Shown here in pieces: positions 33,601 to 43,474 of a DNA stretch of 64,000 nt (position 1 is its first letter; each line of letters begins with the position of its first letter). A program made the position numbers and the translations under genes. Origin of the DNA: Ruminococcus sp. (GTDB lineage: Bacteria > Bacillota > Clostridia > Oscillospirales > Ruminococcaceae); NCBI GenBank assembly GCA_017525915.1, contig JAFXSC010000008.1, positions 1-64,000 on the forward strand, in the 5' to 3' direction. The notes under the pieces are model-generated. The model was not told the DNA's origin. It did not search any database and was given only the letters and a program-made list of their open reading frames with translations.

Positions 33601-36600
33601 CAACTAACTTAATGTTTTTAGAATTATTATTTCCGACTATCTGACCACAATTGCTCATATCAGAACTTGAATATTTTTCAAATGTGATATTATTTGTTAG
33701 GATATTGTAGCCAAGCAGATTTCCGGTAGACAGGTGCCCAATGAGTCCTCCACTGTTTGTTGTGTTTTTAATAGTTACATCACTGATATAAATGTTATTG
33801 GAAACAATTGACTGTGTTGTGTTTGCTTTTTTTCCGATTAGTCCACCAGCATTTTGGGGAGATTCAATGGTGTAGCCGTTAATAATGCTATCGGTTATTG
33901 AGATGTTTGATGTGCCCCGTTCAATATATCCAATTACACCACCACTGCCAGCAGCTTCATTATTATAATCGCTCAACAGTTTAGATTCACTATTCTCGGC
34001 TGTCAACTTAAACGAAATAATTTCTGCTGTTGGTAAACCATCGTTTTCTGTATTACTTATGTAACCTATCGCACCACCTGTTCGCCTTCCACGTACAACA
34101 ACGTTTTTGACCTCACATGACTCCAATTTAACATTTGGTCCTCTTCGTGTGTATCCAATAATACCACCCGAATAATTATGATTATTGCTGTTCCCAATAT
34201 ATCCCAATCGTTTTGGCGTGTTTGTACCTTCATACATAACTTCATTTCCGTTATTATCTCTAACAATAGCACCATCTATAGAAAGATTCGTTACATTACA
34301 GGTGGTTTTACTTCGATTACAGCCGATTAGCCCGCCAGCGCCAAAATTGTCAGAACCGCTACTTATACTCTTAATGATAAATGATTTATCAGTATCAAAT
34401 TCTGCTACAAATTTTGCAGCTGCATTTCTAACTAATCCTACCATACCTCCGGCATAATGTCCGCCAAATACTGTGATCTCATCTGCACTACAATTTTTTG
34501 TATGGAATTCTCCACTTCCGCCTGAACCAAGATTGATACAGCCTACCATGCCACCAGTAAACTTACAACCAGAAATTGAAATTTTATCCAATGATATGTT
34601 TTCAAAATAATACGTATTCTTATCGTCAGATCCTACTGCACCTGTAAATCCTCCAGTTGACAAGAGTCCTGCTTCGTTCTCATCAGTTCTATAAGTATCA
34701 GAGACGCCTGTATTTGTTTTAATATCAAAGATAACGCTGCCTTTTAAGTGGAGATTCTTGATTTTAGTCGCTGATTTTGTAGTATCATTTGTAGTAACAT
34801 ATTTGCATCTAATACCATTGAAAAAACCAAATCCGAGGTCGAGAGTACTGTTATTTCCATATTTAGGGGTTGAATAATTATCATTTGATTTGCCATAAGA
34901 ATAATAGGACATATTCAATGAAACTATATTCTCATTTCCTTCAAATCCGGCAAGATACATATAAAAATCATCATTTTTGATTTTGGAAATATTACTTAAT
35001 GGTGTCACTTTATCCGCTCTCTGATTAAGCACATCATCATTCGTAGTAGTTAACAGCATACAACCTATTCCACGATATCCGTCAGGCAAATAGAATGTCT
35101 GCGTATTATTATTATTATTTGCAAGTGTCATATAATAGAATCTGCTGTTTTCAGAGTTTGTGATATTAAATGCAGCATAATGAGCAGAATCAATTGCAGG
35201 AGAGTATGTCTTTATAATATGCGGTATTGTATCAGTGCTGCCGCTATGTGTGTCATTAGCAGCAAGAGTACTATAGTCGGTTGATGAAGTATTGCCTATC
35301 TCGTTATAATTGCCATGGTGCGTGGACATATTATCTGTGTATGACTTTATAAAGAAATCATCATGGGTAGAATTATCCTTGAAGGTGTAATACTGTTTTT
35401 CATCATAATACTGTCCGTTGTTTGACTGTCCAAGACCTGCCTGCGTAATACACGAAATCAAGAACAATTCCTGAGCATCATGAACCGTTATTGTTGCGCC
35501 GTTATCACCGCTTGTGGTATTATTCTTCTTCATATCAAACGTGCTCGAAGCATTCCTGTTAACATCCGCAATCGAATAATTCTTCGTGCCGTTGCGCATA
35601 GTAACACCGACCTTATCGCCGGTATACTCTTCGCCAGCCGCCTTTTCCACGAAATTCGTTCCGTCAAAATAAACGTGCGAGCCGTCGGGATACTCACGCG
35701 AACCATCTTCAAAAGGTCTGAATTTGTCTGTTTCAGTTATCGCAAAGCCGTTCATCACGCGACCGATTATCGGGTTGACATAGAGATATTTCATGTTGGG
35801 ATCAGTTGTAAATGTACGCTGATTATTAACCTTTTTGTAAGTGTAGATCAAGGATTCGCTATTAACGCCTACACTTCCCTTGTACGTCTTATCATTCGGC
35901 AGACCACTTACGTTACCGTTGTTCATATTGCGGAAATACAGACCGCCGTTAAGCAGAACGCCTACATATCCGCCGACAGGGATAACGTGAGGATTGCTGC
36001 CCTTGATCGTTACTGAGGCATCTGAATAGTCAACATAAACGTTGTCGATAATATTATCGCCGCCGAAGATCTGTCCGATAACAGCGCCGTAATACGGACA
36101 GCCGCCTCCGGCTGTGCCTAACGAAAATGGAGTTGTAGCTGCTTTACTTCCGATATCAACCTCTACATTTTTGTCGACTTTAATTGTCAAGCCGCGAACA
36201 ACGCTGCCGTAGCTTGATGCAATAAGAGGGGAATTTGTCTTATTGATGATAGTTTCTGTTCCGGTTCCAACGATTACTCCTCGGAAAACGGCGAAGGTGT
36301 GGTTTCCGTTGTTGATATTGCCGAGACCAGAAAAACTTTTACTATCATTTGTATCTATTGTAATTGTAGAGCCTTCGTTGATTTTATAGTATGCACCAGC
36401 AAGATAGGTGCGAAGTGCGGTTTCATCAACACTATCCGAATTGTTCGTAGCTGTAACCGAACTTGAGGTTTTATTAATCGAATAGCTTGCATGCTGGCTG
36501 CACCATGTTGCCGTACTGTCAAAAGATGCAGTGCTGTTTTGGGGCAGACAGATACTTTGTAAGTCTATACTGCCATATTCGCCGTTGATAATATATGCAA

Positions 36601-39600
36601 TACTCTTTAAATCACCGCCGCTCGTAATGATATACGGGTCATTGTATGTACCGCATCCACTGAATGACGCTGAAACATGGTTGACCTTGAGCTGATGTGC
36701 ACCGGTAACACCCACAATACCGTCATTACCTGCTGCATCGCTATACTTTGTATAGACGTAAGGCAGGAATCCTGAAAAGTCATAGGGAGCAGTCCATGTA
36801 GTTACGCCATTTGTTGTTGTTGCTCCGGCATTACCCTTTGTTGAAGAGAAAGAAGTTGGGTTAACATAATAACCTTTTGTATAACCGGCTTCGTCTGTTT
36901 CTTGCCCGTCTTTGTACCAGAATTCCTGACCGAAGAACTCCTTGCGCTCAGTATTATCACTGATTTCCGAGCCATAAGTCACTTTGATTGGATCATGCGT
37001 TGTTCCGGTCCAGTCATCAGTAGTTTTGAACTCATAAGTACCGCCGCCCGTGCTGTAGATTAGCTTATTGAGCAGTGTAGCCTTAGTGAACAGTGTTTCG
37101 TCTGTATGATACATTCCGTCAAGAGCTGTGTCTCCCGTAAGCGTATCATGCTTTCTGCCGTCAAGCTGAATCTCAGAGAAAGATACACTGACGTTCAGAG
37201 AGTCTTTATTCTCTCCGCAGTTACCGATAAGGCTTGTAGCGATCTTCGGCTTTGAATTGGTATCGAAGAAAATAGTTGAATTGGAGCTGGTTTTTGTTTT
37301 GTAAGAATTATCGCTGTCAACTTTCACACCCTTGATAGTAAGAGTGGAGAAGTTGCCGCTCTTATTTATCAGCAAAGGTGCATATTCGGTGTTTGCAGAA
37401 AGGTTATGTACATGGATGCCGTCAAGTGTTATGCCGTTGCCTGAAGCCTCATTTACTTTGACTTCTGCGGTGCCGTTAGTCGAGGAGTCCTTACCTTTGA
37501 CGATACCGTATACCAGCGCACCGGAGCCGTCATCGGTTGCACCGACATTACCCTGCAAGGTAACAGAACCCACGGTCAGCTTACTGTTCACATCATTGAA
37601 CAGCGCATTCTGCATCAGATAGTGCTGAGTGTGAGGCGTATCGAGCGTAGAGTATTTGGTATCTGCTCTCGCATCGATTCCTTTCTCAATCTCGTAATTA
37701 TAGAACTTGAAGGTGCCGTTTACTTCAATGCCAGTGTTCACATCGACTGGATACCAGCTGTACTCGACCATATCATAAGTGTCATTGGTAATCGTGCCGT
37801 TGCTAAACGGGTTGCAGAAGTTGCTCAGAATGTTTGAGCAGGCATACTGATAAAGCCCCCAGTTCATAAGCTTTACCGGAGCGGTAAGAGCAGCAATCGT
37901 TTCTGCACTTGTATCGCTTGGATTGGCTATCGTATCGAGGTTATAGTAATACCTTGTATTGGGATTGCTCTTGATTTTGCCGAGGTCAGTCTTCGCGGAA
38001 TATGTGTTGGCAGAAGTGCCGTCCATAGTTAAAGTTCCGTTAGATGTATGAATGGAAACGATACCCTGACCGTTCGCAGTTACCTTGCCGTTCTCTGCGC
38101 TGAATGCCACGAGCTCGTCATAAACGTTGCTGTAGGTTGTCGGCAGTGAATCTGCATTGCTTGCTATGGAATAAGTATAGCCATCCGGCAATACCATGTA
38201 GATAGCCTGCTTAGCAGATTTGCCGTCAGCGCCTTTGTCCCAGCCCTTATTGACGATCATGCCGAACGAAGCTGAGTCAGAATTTGCAGAAAATTCTGTG
38301 AAGACAAGGTTATTGACAGTCCACTTGCCGGTTGCACAGTAGACAAGACCGGCAGCGTTTCCTGAATGGCTGTTTACTTTACCATCGCTGACAGTAACGC
38401 CGGCTGCGCTGATGCTGCCAACTGTGACATCAGTATTGTACCAGCCATAGCCGAGGAGACCGCCGCAGGAATCAGTTGCATTGCCATTGACTGTGAGTCC
38501 ATTGGCTGTGACGCCTGAAAGTGCTACAGAGCTTGCGGTGGAGTCTCTTTCTATAACTGCAACGAGACCGCCTATCTTCTGTGTGGCCTTTGAGGCAGTG
38601 TTATTGATAGCTCCGCTAACGGTAACACTTGAAAAACTTGAAGTCGTTTTACTGCTGATACGTCCGATGATGCCGCCGTAGCAGTTATTTGCAGCCGTAG
38701 CAGCGGCATTGATATCGCCGTTGTACGTGCCGCCGCTTATTACAACATTACCTGAGACATTTCCGGCGAGTCTGCCGAGGATAATGGTATTGTCGCCGGC
38801 AGTGTCATTAAATGCTGCGTTTACTGTGCAGGTGCTGGCTGTGATACCTTTTGCCATTGCAGCAGCCATACCTGCATACATATAATTGACCGGACAAAGC
38901 TTCATCGTTCCGTCAAAGTTAAGCGAAGTGACAGTCAAATTTGTAGCTGTGGATTCACCGATAAGACCGTTGTAAGCATGACGGTATACGGGATTTCCGC
39001 CGATATTCTCTATATCGAGACTGACAGTGCTGCTGTTTCCTGTGATAGAAGCTATTGCAGACTGGTGCTTTTTGTCGTTAGTGTCAATATAGTTGTCTCT
39101 TGTCAGACCTCTGAGACCAGTTCCGGTCAGATCAATATTTGCACCTGTTGAAGAAGTGCCGAACTCAATTGTCGTTGGAGCTGTGATATTGCTGTTTGTG
39201 ATTATAGGATTGTCGGAATAAGCTATCTGCATTGCAAGTGACAGGACAGCATAGCTGTTCGCATCTGTAATAGCAGCTTTTCCGCTTGTTATGACAGGTT
39301 CAGTCATAGTAATGGTATGATTGCTGTTTTCTGTCAGTATGCTTGACTTTGCCAGCTTAGTTCCGTCCAATACAAGGATATCGCCCCATGTGCCGACGTT
39401 GTCGATAGCTGTACTGCTGAGTGACAGACCGCTGCTGCCGTCAAAATAGATGAGGGTATTGTTGCGGTATCCAACTATTTTACCGTCGTGAATTGAGCTG
39501 ATATCTGATGTTGAAGGAACTGCACCTGAGAAATTAACAGTGCCTTTGAGCTTGAGAACGCCTGCTTCCATGTGTCCCACAGCTGCGCCGCCGTGGAAAC

Positions 39601-41299
39601 CGCTTGCAGTTACCTTGACATTCTCAGCATCAACGAATGCGTGGTTGCCTGTACCAACAAGACCGCCGAAGTACCTTGTACCGCAGCCCGTAGCATTTAC
39701 GTCGAAATTCTTTATTTTGATGTACGGCTTTGAGGTTGCAGCTGTGCCTGCAAGTCCTATTGCACCGCCCATATTAGCTGAATAGCTTCCGTTGTTTGTG
39801 ATCTGTGCTTTAACATCGGTTATTTCCAGTGTATCTGATAAGTCGTAAGATTCGTATGTTCCGGCGATTCCGCCGATATTTGAAGCGCTTCCTGCGCTGT
39901 GAGTTAGAGTAAATGAGTTTGTGTTTGTTCCGTACTTGTCAGAAGTGATTTTCAGTGTTCCGCCGGCACCGTAGGTACGGCTTTCAGGAGTGTTACCGCT
40001 TGCAGGAGTTATGGTCACTGATTTGTTCACCAGCTCACCAAAAAGTCCGCCGATATTTCCTGTGCCGTTTACAATTGTGGTTATGGAATACTTACTTAGT
40101 GATATTGTTTTTTCTGTTTCTGTTGTATCAGTAGTTGTCGGATCATCTGTGCGTACACGGTAATAACCGAACATACCGCCTGCGCCGCTCGTTCCTGATA
40201 TCGTATTATTTATGGTGTATGTTGAGAGACTTCTGTCAATATTAACAGTACCGCCGTCGTTCTTTCCGACTATGCCTCCGGCGTAACCGGAATCAGTTAC
40301 TATTTCAGCATTTGTAACAAGTGGATTGCAATTAAGTGTTAATACTGAGCCGTCATCCATGCTTCCGACGATACCGCCGGCATTTCCGGAAGAGGTGTGT
40401 ATTTTTGCGTAAGGCGTTACATTTGCCGGTCCTGTTGAATTAACAGTAAGCTGAGAATTTACGCCCATACTGCCGCACACATATCCGATATCGCCATTGC
40501 TGCTGATGTTGATCTTGCCGTAATTCGGACGAGTATCGCTGTTGCTGTATGGTCCCGTATTATCGGTGATATCAATTTTGAGCTTTGAATCTTTTTGCAT
40601 CTCACCGATAAATCCGGCAAAGTTGTAGCTTTTTGGAGTGCTGTCAGAGCCGGATGTAAAGGCTTCAAGCTTTATCTGCCAATTGCTGCCGTTCCATGAA
40701 CTTTCCTGGTCTGGATCATGCATAACGTGTTTTGCAAGAATAGGTTCATTGGTATCATCGTTTTGCCGGCTTAGTGTAAGATATGTCGGCAGATTAGTTG
40801 TTGAATCAACTATTGCTGCTGAGTCATAAACATAATCGAAGAACGATTCAGGGATCTTTAGCACGGTATCCGCTGTCGAGTCGATTTTGACCGTACCTTT
40901 AAACGGATTATCATTTGTACCGATTGCTATGAAATCGTCGATCGGATCCGAAGTTCCGCCGCTCAGAAATGCTAAAATAACAGTTTCATCTGCAGTGTTA
41001 TGAAGTTCGGAGAATGAATAATAGCTCAGAGTATATAATTCAAGTTTTTCGAGGCTGTCAATAGTGTAAGTATGACCGTTGAGGTCATCAGGCTTGATAG
41101 CTGAGTTAGGATCAGTCAGCTTGGTTATTCTGTCTTTGTTTGTTGCACTGGCAGTGATTTTTTGCCTTGTCATTTCCTCGAATATCGGCGAAGGAATACT
41201 GCCTATCATGATAGCCGCAGCAATACCTGCGCTGTAAAGGCGTTTGCGGGTGCTTCCGCGCAGCCGGTTTGTCTTTTTCATATTATGTAATAATTTCAT
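30644..41299 (-). CDS. Giant 3551-residue secreted surface protein with GLUG-like repeats
   Basis: A basic N terminus and signal peptide (RLYSAGIAAAIMIGSIPSP) lead into a very long repetitive protein. Rungs of the form 'GGIVG', 'AGGMFGYY', 'IGGLFGEL', 'FGGLVGTG', 'CGGIIGRIS', 'SGGIIGYTRRG', 'AGGLIGKK' recur every 30-60 residues through residues ~280-2700, like GLUG repeats of adhesins that build beta helices. The last ~800 residues hold non-repetitive beta domains and a Thr-rich linker (TTTSSTTTQ), then a final domain. There is no LPxTG motif, dockerin or C-terminal anchor. ATG 41299 follows AGGAG by 8 bases. It is the last gene of the SipW-substrate operon, so it may coat or cap the fibre. 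Function inferred. Confidence 0.85.
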   Translation of the reverse strand: MKLLHNMKKTNRLRGSTRKRLYSAGIAAAIMIGSIPSPIFEEMTRQKITASATNKDRITKLTDPNSAIKPDDLNGHTYTIDSLEKLELYTLSYYSFSELHNTADETVILAFLSGGTSDPIDDFIAIGTNDNPFKGTVKIDSTADTVLKIPESFFDYVYDSAAIVDSTTNLPTYLTLSRQNDDTNEPILAKHVMHDPDQESSWNGSNWQIKLEAFTSGSDSTPKSYNFAGFIGEMQKDSKLKIDITDNTGPYSNSDTRPNYGKINISSNGDIGYVCGSMGVNSQLTVNSTGPANVTPYAKIHTSSGNAGGIVGSMDDGSVLTLNCNPLVTNAEIVTDSGYAGGIVGKNDGGTVNIDRSLSTYTINNTISGTSGAGGMFGYYRVRTDDPTTTDTTETEKTISLSKYSITTIVNGTGNIGGLFGELVNKSVTITPASGNTPESRTYGAGGTLKITSDKYGTNTNSFTLTHSAGSASNIGGIAGTYESYDLSDTLEITDVKAQITNNGSYSANMGGAIGLAGTAATSKPYIKIKNFDVNATGCGTRYFGGLVGTGNHAFVDAENVKVTASGFHGGAAVGHMEAGVLKLKGTVNFSGAVPSTSDISSIHDGKIVGYRNNTLIYFDGSSGLSLSSTAIDNVGTWGDILVLDGTKLAKSSILTENSNHTITMTEPVITSGKAAITDANSYAVLSLAMQIAYSDNPIITNSNITAPTTIEFGTSSTGANIDLTGTGLRGLTRDNYIDTNDKKHQSAIASITGNSSTVSLDIENIGGNPVYRHAYNGLIGESTATNLTVTSLNFDGTMKLCPVNYMYAGMAAAMAKGITASTCTVNAAFNDTAGDNTIILGRLAGNVSGNVVISGGTYNGDINAAATAANNCYGGIIGRISSKTTSSFSSVTVSGAINNTASKATQKIGGLVAVIERDSTASSVALSGVTANGLTVNGNATDSCGGLLGYGWYNTDVTVGSISAAGVTVSDGKVNSHSGNAAGLVYCATGKWTVNNLVFTEFSANSDSASFGMIVNKGWDKGADGKSAKQAIYMVLPDGYTYSIASNADSLPTTYSNVYDELVAFSAENGKVTANGQGIVSIHTSNGTLTMDGTSANTYSAKTDLGKIKSNPNTRYYYNLDTIANPSDTSAETIAALTAPVKLMNWGLYQYACSNILSNFCNPFSNGTITNDTYDMVEYSWYPVDVNTGIEVNGTFKFYNYEIEKGIDARADTKYSTLDTPHTQHYLMQNALFNDVNSKLTVGSVTLQGNVGATDDGSGALVYGIVKGKDSSTNGTAEVKVNEASGNGITLDGIHVHNLSANTEYAPLLINKSGNFSTLTIKGVKVDSDNSYKTKTSSNSTIFFDTNSKPKIATSLIGNCGENKDSLNVSVSFSEIQLDGRKHDTLTGDTALDGMYHTDETLFTKATLLNKLIYSTGGGTYEFKTTDDWTGTTHDPIKVTYGSEISDNTERKEFFGQEFWYKDGQETDEAGYTKGYYVNPTSFSSTKGNAGATTTNGVTTWTAPYDFSGFLPYVYTKYSDAAGNDGIVGVTGAHQLKVNHVSASFSGCGTYNDPYIITSGGDLKSIAYIINGEYGSIDLQSICLPQNSTASFDSTATWCSQHASYSINKTSSSVTATNNSDSVDETALRTYLAGAYYKINEGSTITIDTNDSKSFSGLGNINNGNHTFAVFRGVIVGTGTETIINKTNSPLIASSYGSVVRGLTIKVDKNVEVDIGSKAATTPFSLGTAGGGCPYYGAVIGQIFGGDNIIDNVYVDYSDASVTIKGSNPHVIPVGGYVGVLLNGGLYFRNMNNGNVSGLPNDKTYKGSVGVNSESLIYTYKKVNNQRTFTTDPNMKYLYVNPIIGRVMNGFAITETDKFRPFEDGSREYPDGSHVYFDGTNFVEKAAGEEYTGDKVGVTMRNGTKNYSIADVNRNASSTFDMKKNNTTSGDNGATITVHDAQELFLISCITQAGLGQSNNGQYYDEKQYYTFKDNSTHDDFFIKSYTDNMSTHHGNYNEIGNTSSTDYSTLAANDTHSGSTDTIPHIIKTYSPAIDSAHYAAFNITNSENSRFYYMTLANNNNNTQTFYLPDGYRGIGCMLLTTTNDDVLNQRADKVTPLSNISKIKNDDFYMYLAGFEGNENIVSLNMSYYSYGKSNDNYSTPKYGNNSTLDLGFGFFNGIRCKYVTTNDTTKSATKIKNLHLKGSVIFDIKTNTGVSDTYRTDENEAGLLSTGGFTGAVGSDDKNTYYFENISLDKISISGCKFTGGMVGCINLGSGGSGEFHTKNCSADEITVFGGHYAGGMVGLVRNAAAKFVAEFDTDKSFIIKSISSGSDNFGAGGLIGCNRSKTTCNVTNLSIDGAIVRDNNGNEVMYEGTNTPKRLGYIGNSNNHNYSGGIIGYTRRGPNVKLESCEVKNVVVRGRRTGGAIGYISNTENDGLPTAEIISFKLTAENSESKLLSDYNNEAAGSGGVIGYIERGTSNISITDSIINGYTIESPQNAGGLIGKKANTTQSIVSNNIYISDVTIKNTTNSGGLIGHLSTGNLLGYNILTNNITFEKYSSSDMSNCGQIVGNNNSKNIKLVGFSRQGTGIQAKMVGNSSSAISENYGSEGYVVFADYAGTALNSSHNDEFSGINAKASGITGAKANVAAAEPYVTVNDKRMVDGTKFLTGDGIYNSSSTPDYAGSAIAAILSDASNKKYQSYTREPTLADQLNTNGKYKLYEAASGNITYVPALKNLPVLILDDMNKDNTTNLLNGYLRALTNTDMNFKAETVSDVFTVRIATCTYDSNGVLTVDYNAANKSLGFSNSQFALTGTYDNATQNRFTLIDVEFYDPSETSKVAYHLYVPVLVKKMMHYTFQVSTVSGTSYHLDTYTGDARGNTILENIGNPVTVQFSWEYQQSFNEWMSQIEKGENLLWNYDKHLLLKNHISHNGAVLPTNVRFALVDANNNGNVYYADSNASLLTQTGTSNIYYLDLNAFTNSDSQSFGPLDFNDLFDVYDSEPAVDAANPYTKTTVTFVPADSSDATIRTNGGTLYKPGTGNGAKDLWIRYKNGRYVGTGNNIHLKEDYYLTMYTDEDDEFLYHYEFSAPDSFVKNADHKADSNHPSSRKPSSGNASHLYIGDIFDNELNISAGSNSSALSAETNNYIEAVMTATIGVKTGYRTALANALNSKSVKIYQSFILTLNKQYYDDENVQHKEKGIAPYSDPIVTVEEFTVAGTSIDYADNVTKDWNNLKMMSGQNAIIDSISLELRSKKDLRSDIQSADSNTITVVAKVKMAYPTSSQIEQQFPENTDPLVGNGPNIGTYISGSSNLASIPEAASYSKATKSDESDKLYYRSGTRKAQLNYHSAATETRIVTTAAAETPVVSTTTSSTTTQIVTEEVAVVKNKYAQFGVNAIDPERKTTDDSKLHMQTQADYNIQNLSQGAKDSIASIEVRVTLRSKYGDYGDSLPINEFIDSLSLNALAKDNEHSTDTSFVYTADVTKDNFTNDNLSIPITFDVYTGENDNFEKTTYGSGTHRFYSNYMVRLDVQLKDSGGKLVNGSDTDDHIIYSNARIYYDLVPQT

Positions 41300-41367
41300 A
41301 TGCTTCACTCCTATATCATTTGTGTGAAACTGTATGACGTGCTAACAGTAATTATATGTTTATATCT

Positions 41368-42459
41368 TTAAGGACCCGGAATTGCTTCAGTGGTCGTGGT
41401 TACAGGATGAGAGAATGCTGCCGCATCATCATTTACATTGGTTAAGCAGTAAATGTAATTATTAAGATCTGTTTGAGGAATAGTTCCTGATGATCCCTTC
41501 ATATAGACCTGAATATCATAACGGCTTGCAATATCCGAATCGGCACCGATAAGAATGGATTTCCATGTGGTCGTACCGCTTTCGGAAATTAGTCCGTTTG
41601 CATTGTATTTACCGTTTTCATATCTGAATTCACTGTTTTCTCCTGAAGGATGATCATCAGTGAAATACTTGCTTATCTCAATTCGTGATGAATCATAGCA
41701 TATTATGATGTTTGATTTGCCGCTTCCGCTGATGACAAGATTGAAACCATCGTAGGTTATGTTAGCGTCTTGTTCAGTGAAAACAGCACTCCAGCCTTTG
41801 GCTTTGATATTCTTTGCCTCTGAGGTGAGACTCAGTCGAGCTTTGAGAATATCGAGTTCATTTATACGGGTCGTGTGACCTGGATCCGAGAAAGGCGTTG
41901 CTGTAAGTTCAATATACACCTTCTCGTCTGCTGGTTTTTCTATCTGAGAAGCCGGAAGGAATAATGTGAATATCTGGGAAGAATCGCTTGCAGTTCCGGT
42001 AAAATTACCTGATAACGTCTTGATTTCATTATAAGATGAGAAATAATCTGTTTCTCCGGAAGTCCCTTTTTTTATACCATATGAATTCGCTGCAAAATCA
42101 GCTTCATTTATAGCAGTTCCGTCGTTGTTTACGAGTTTTGCTTCAACAGTGTAGTATATCTCTCCGGGATACCAGCGTGTGTTGTCCTTGGAGCTGAAAT
42201 TGTAAATATGAAAATCAATAGTAGGATTTACAGAATTGGCAGCAACAGGAACTTCGTTCGGGGAAGGAGTGGTTATGGCTGACAAACGGTCTGATGAAAA
42301 ACGCTTACCGGAATCACCCATATTTGCGACTACACGCTTTTCACGGTTCTGATCCTGAATGTACGCACTGTAAGAGAATACTCCGACGGCAGCAGTGACC
42401 GAGACTACGAGCCAAAGTGTTATCCAGTATTTTTTGAAGAAGCTTTTGAGCTTATTCAT
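41368..42459 (-). CDS. Surface protein with SipW-type signal, minor fibre component candidate
   Basis: This 363-residue protein has a basic start (MNKLKSFFKKYW), a hydrophobic segment and the cut-site-like SYSAYIQDQN, similar to SipW-processed signals. The mature part is beta-rich, Ser/Thr/Asn-rich and ends in a short Thr-rich tail (HPVTTTTEAIPGP). ATG 42459 was chosen since AGGAG precedes it; the open frame extends 78 codons further upstream without family-like sequence. It lies 31 bases after one exported protein gene and 68 before the giant protein. No enzyme motif seen. Confidence 0.75.
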   Translation of the reverse strand: MNKLKSFFKKYWITLWLVVSVTAAVGVFSYSAYIQDQNREKRVVANMGDSGKRFSSDRLSAITTPSPNEVPVAANSVNPTIDFHIYNFSSKDNTRWYPGEIYYTVEAKLVNNDGTAINEADFAANSYGIKKGTSGETDYFSSYNEIKTLSGNFTGTASDSSQIFTLFLPASQIEKPADEKVYIELTATPFSDPGHTTRINELDILKARLSLTSEAKNIKAKGWSAVFTEQDANITYDGFNLVISGSGKSNIIICYDSSRIEISKYFTDDHPSGENSEFRYENGKYNANGLISESGTTTWKSILIGADSDIASRYDIQVYMKGSSGTIPQTDLNNYIYCLTNVNDDAAAFSHPVTTTTEAIPGP

Positions 42460-42490
42460 ATCGGTCACGCTCCTTTCTTGCATAATGGTA

Positions 42491-43447
42491 TCAGTCGCCA
42501 GATGCGGTGATGTAAATGATATCGGTATCCTTGTATGTTGGTGAAGCTCCGTTGAAGTAAACACGGAGTATGTATTCGCGGTAGAATGCGTTTTTGCTTG
42601 TGCCGTCGCTTCCCGGGATATTGGTACACTGCCAGTAAAGCGGCACTGAGTGCTCGTCATAATAAGAATAACCGCTGTATGATTTGGTGACATATGTGGT
42701 ATTCGCGAGCATATACTTCGTGGTCGCGGTAGTAGTTGTGGTAGTTTCGGCAGTAGTTGTTACTGTTGTTGTTGTCGCCGTTGTTGTTGGCGGCTCAACA
42801 AGGTTAAGGTATTTTCCGTTATAATTATATGTTGACGATGAGCCGATCTGGAAACTGCAAAGATTGGTTTCGCCTGCTTGCAGGTCGGAGGTCTGGTTGA
42901 GCGAGACCTTATTGTTTGCGGTCTTCTTTATGCGGTAGTAGATAATGCCGTCTGTGATTTGCGTACCGCTTGTATCAGCAATCCCTGCGAGCTCATCGTA
43001 ATAATTATTCGTGACATTGTAGATGACATAGTCTCTGCCTTCGATCTCGCCTTCGCCCGGTGATCCGCCGGTCGGATCAGCCTCGAATATCTCATAATAG
43101 TACGGATTGTTTGTTGTATGAGTGAGCTGTAAAGTGAAGCTTTCAACATATTCGCCTGCGACGCAGAAAACATAGTCCTGATACTGCATATCGTCGCCTG
43201 AGCTCCATTTGCCGTCAACAGTTATGTCGTCCATGACTAAGTTTATCGCATCTTCACGGTGGGCTGCGGTGATGTAAAGAGTGTTCGGAGCATCTATGCG
43301 CTCCATTCTTGCAGCCTCGCGCTGGTTGCGGAACCATGCGCCTGTTGGGAGCTGCACGGTAAGCAGGAGAGTCAGCAGGGAGGCTGCTGCGATCTGCACC
43401 TTTCTGCCCTTTGTAAGTGACTTCCAGTTATTTGCCAGCTTTTTCAC
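42491..43447 (-). CDS. Surface protein with SipW-type signal and Thr-rich linker
   Basis: This 318-residue protein starts at GTG 43447 (GGGAGG 7 bases before it). The signal region KVQIAAASLLTLLLTVQLPTGAWFRNQ ends in the Gly-Ala-Trp-Phe cut-site form seen in the other locus members. About residues 205-235 are a Thr-rich linker and the final ~80 residues a Tyr-rich beta domain. The order of modules suggests a fibre tip or anchor subunit; this is inferred. Member of the 44590-to-30644 operon. Confidence 0.75.
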   Translation of the reverse strand: MKKLANNWKSLTKGRKVQIAAASLLTLLLTVQLPTGAWFRNQREAARMERIDAPNTLYITAAHREDAINLVMDDITVDGKWSSGDDMQYQDYVFCVAGEYVESFTLQLTHTTNNPYYYEIFEADPTGGSPGEGEIEGRDYVIYNVTNNYYDELAGIADTSGTQITDGIIYYRIKKTANNKVSLNQTSDLQAGETNLCSFQIGSSSTYNYNGKYLNLVEPPTTTATTTTVTTTAETTTTTTATTKYMLANTTYVTKSYSGYSYYDEHSVPLYWQCTNIPGSDGTSKNAFYREYILRVYFNGASPTYKDTDIIYITASGD

Positions 43448-43474
43448 AGCTTTCCCTCCCTTGCATATCATTTT

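Noticed and set aside
30644-41299. Sortase-anchored adhesin
   Set aside because: No LPxTG-like motif, hydrophobic segment or basic tail at the C terminus, and no sortase gene in the window.
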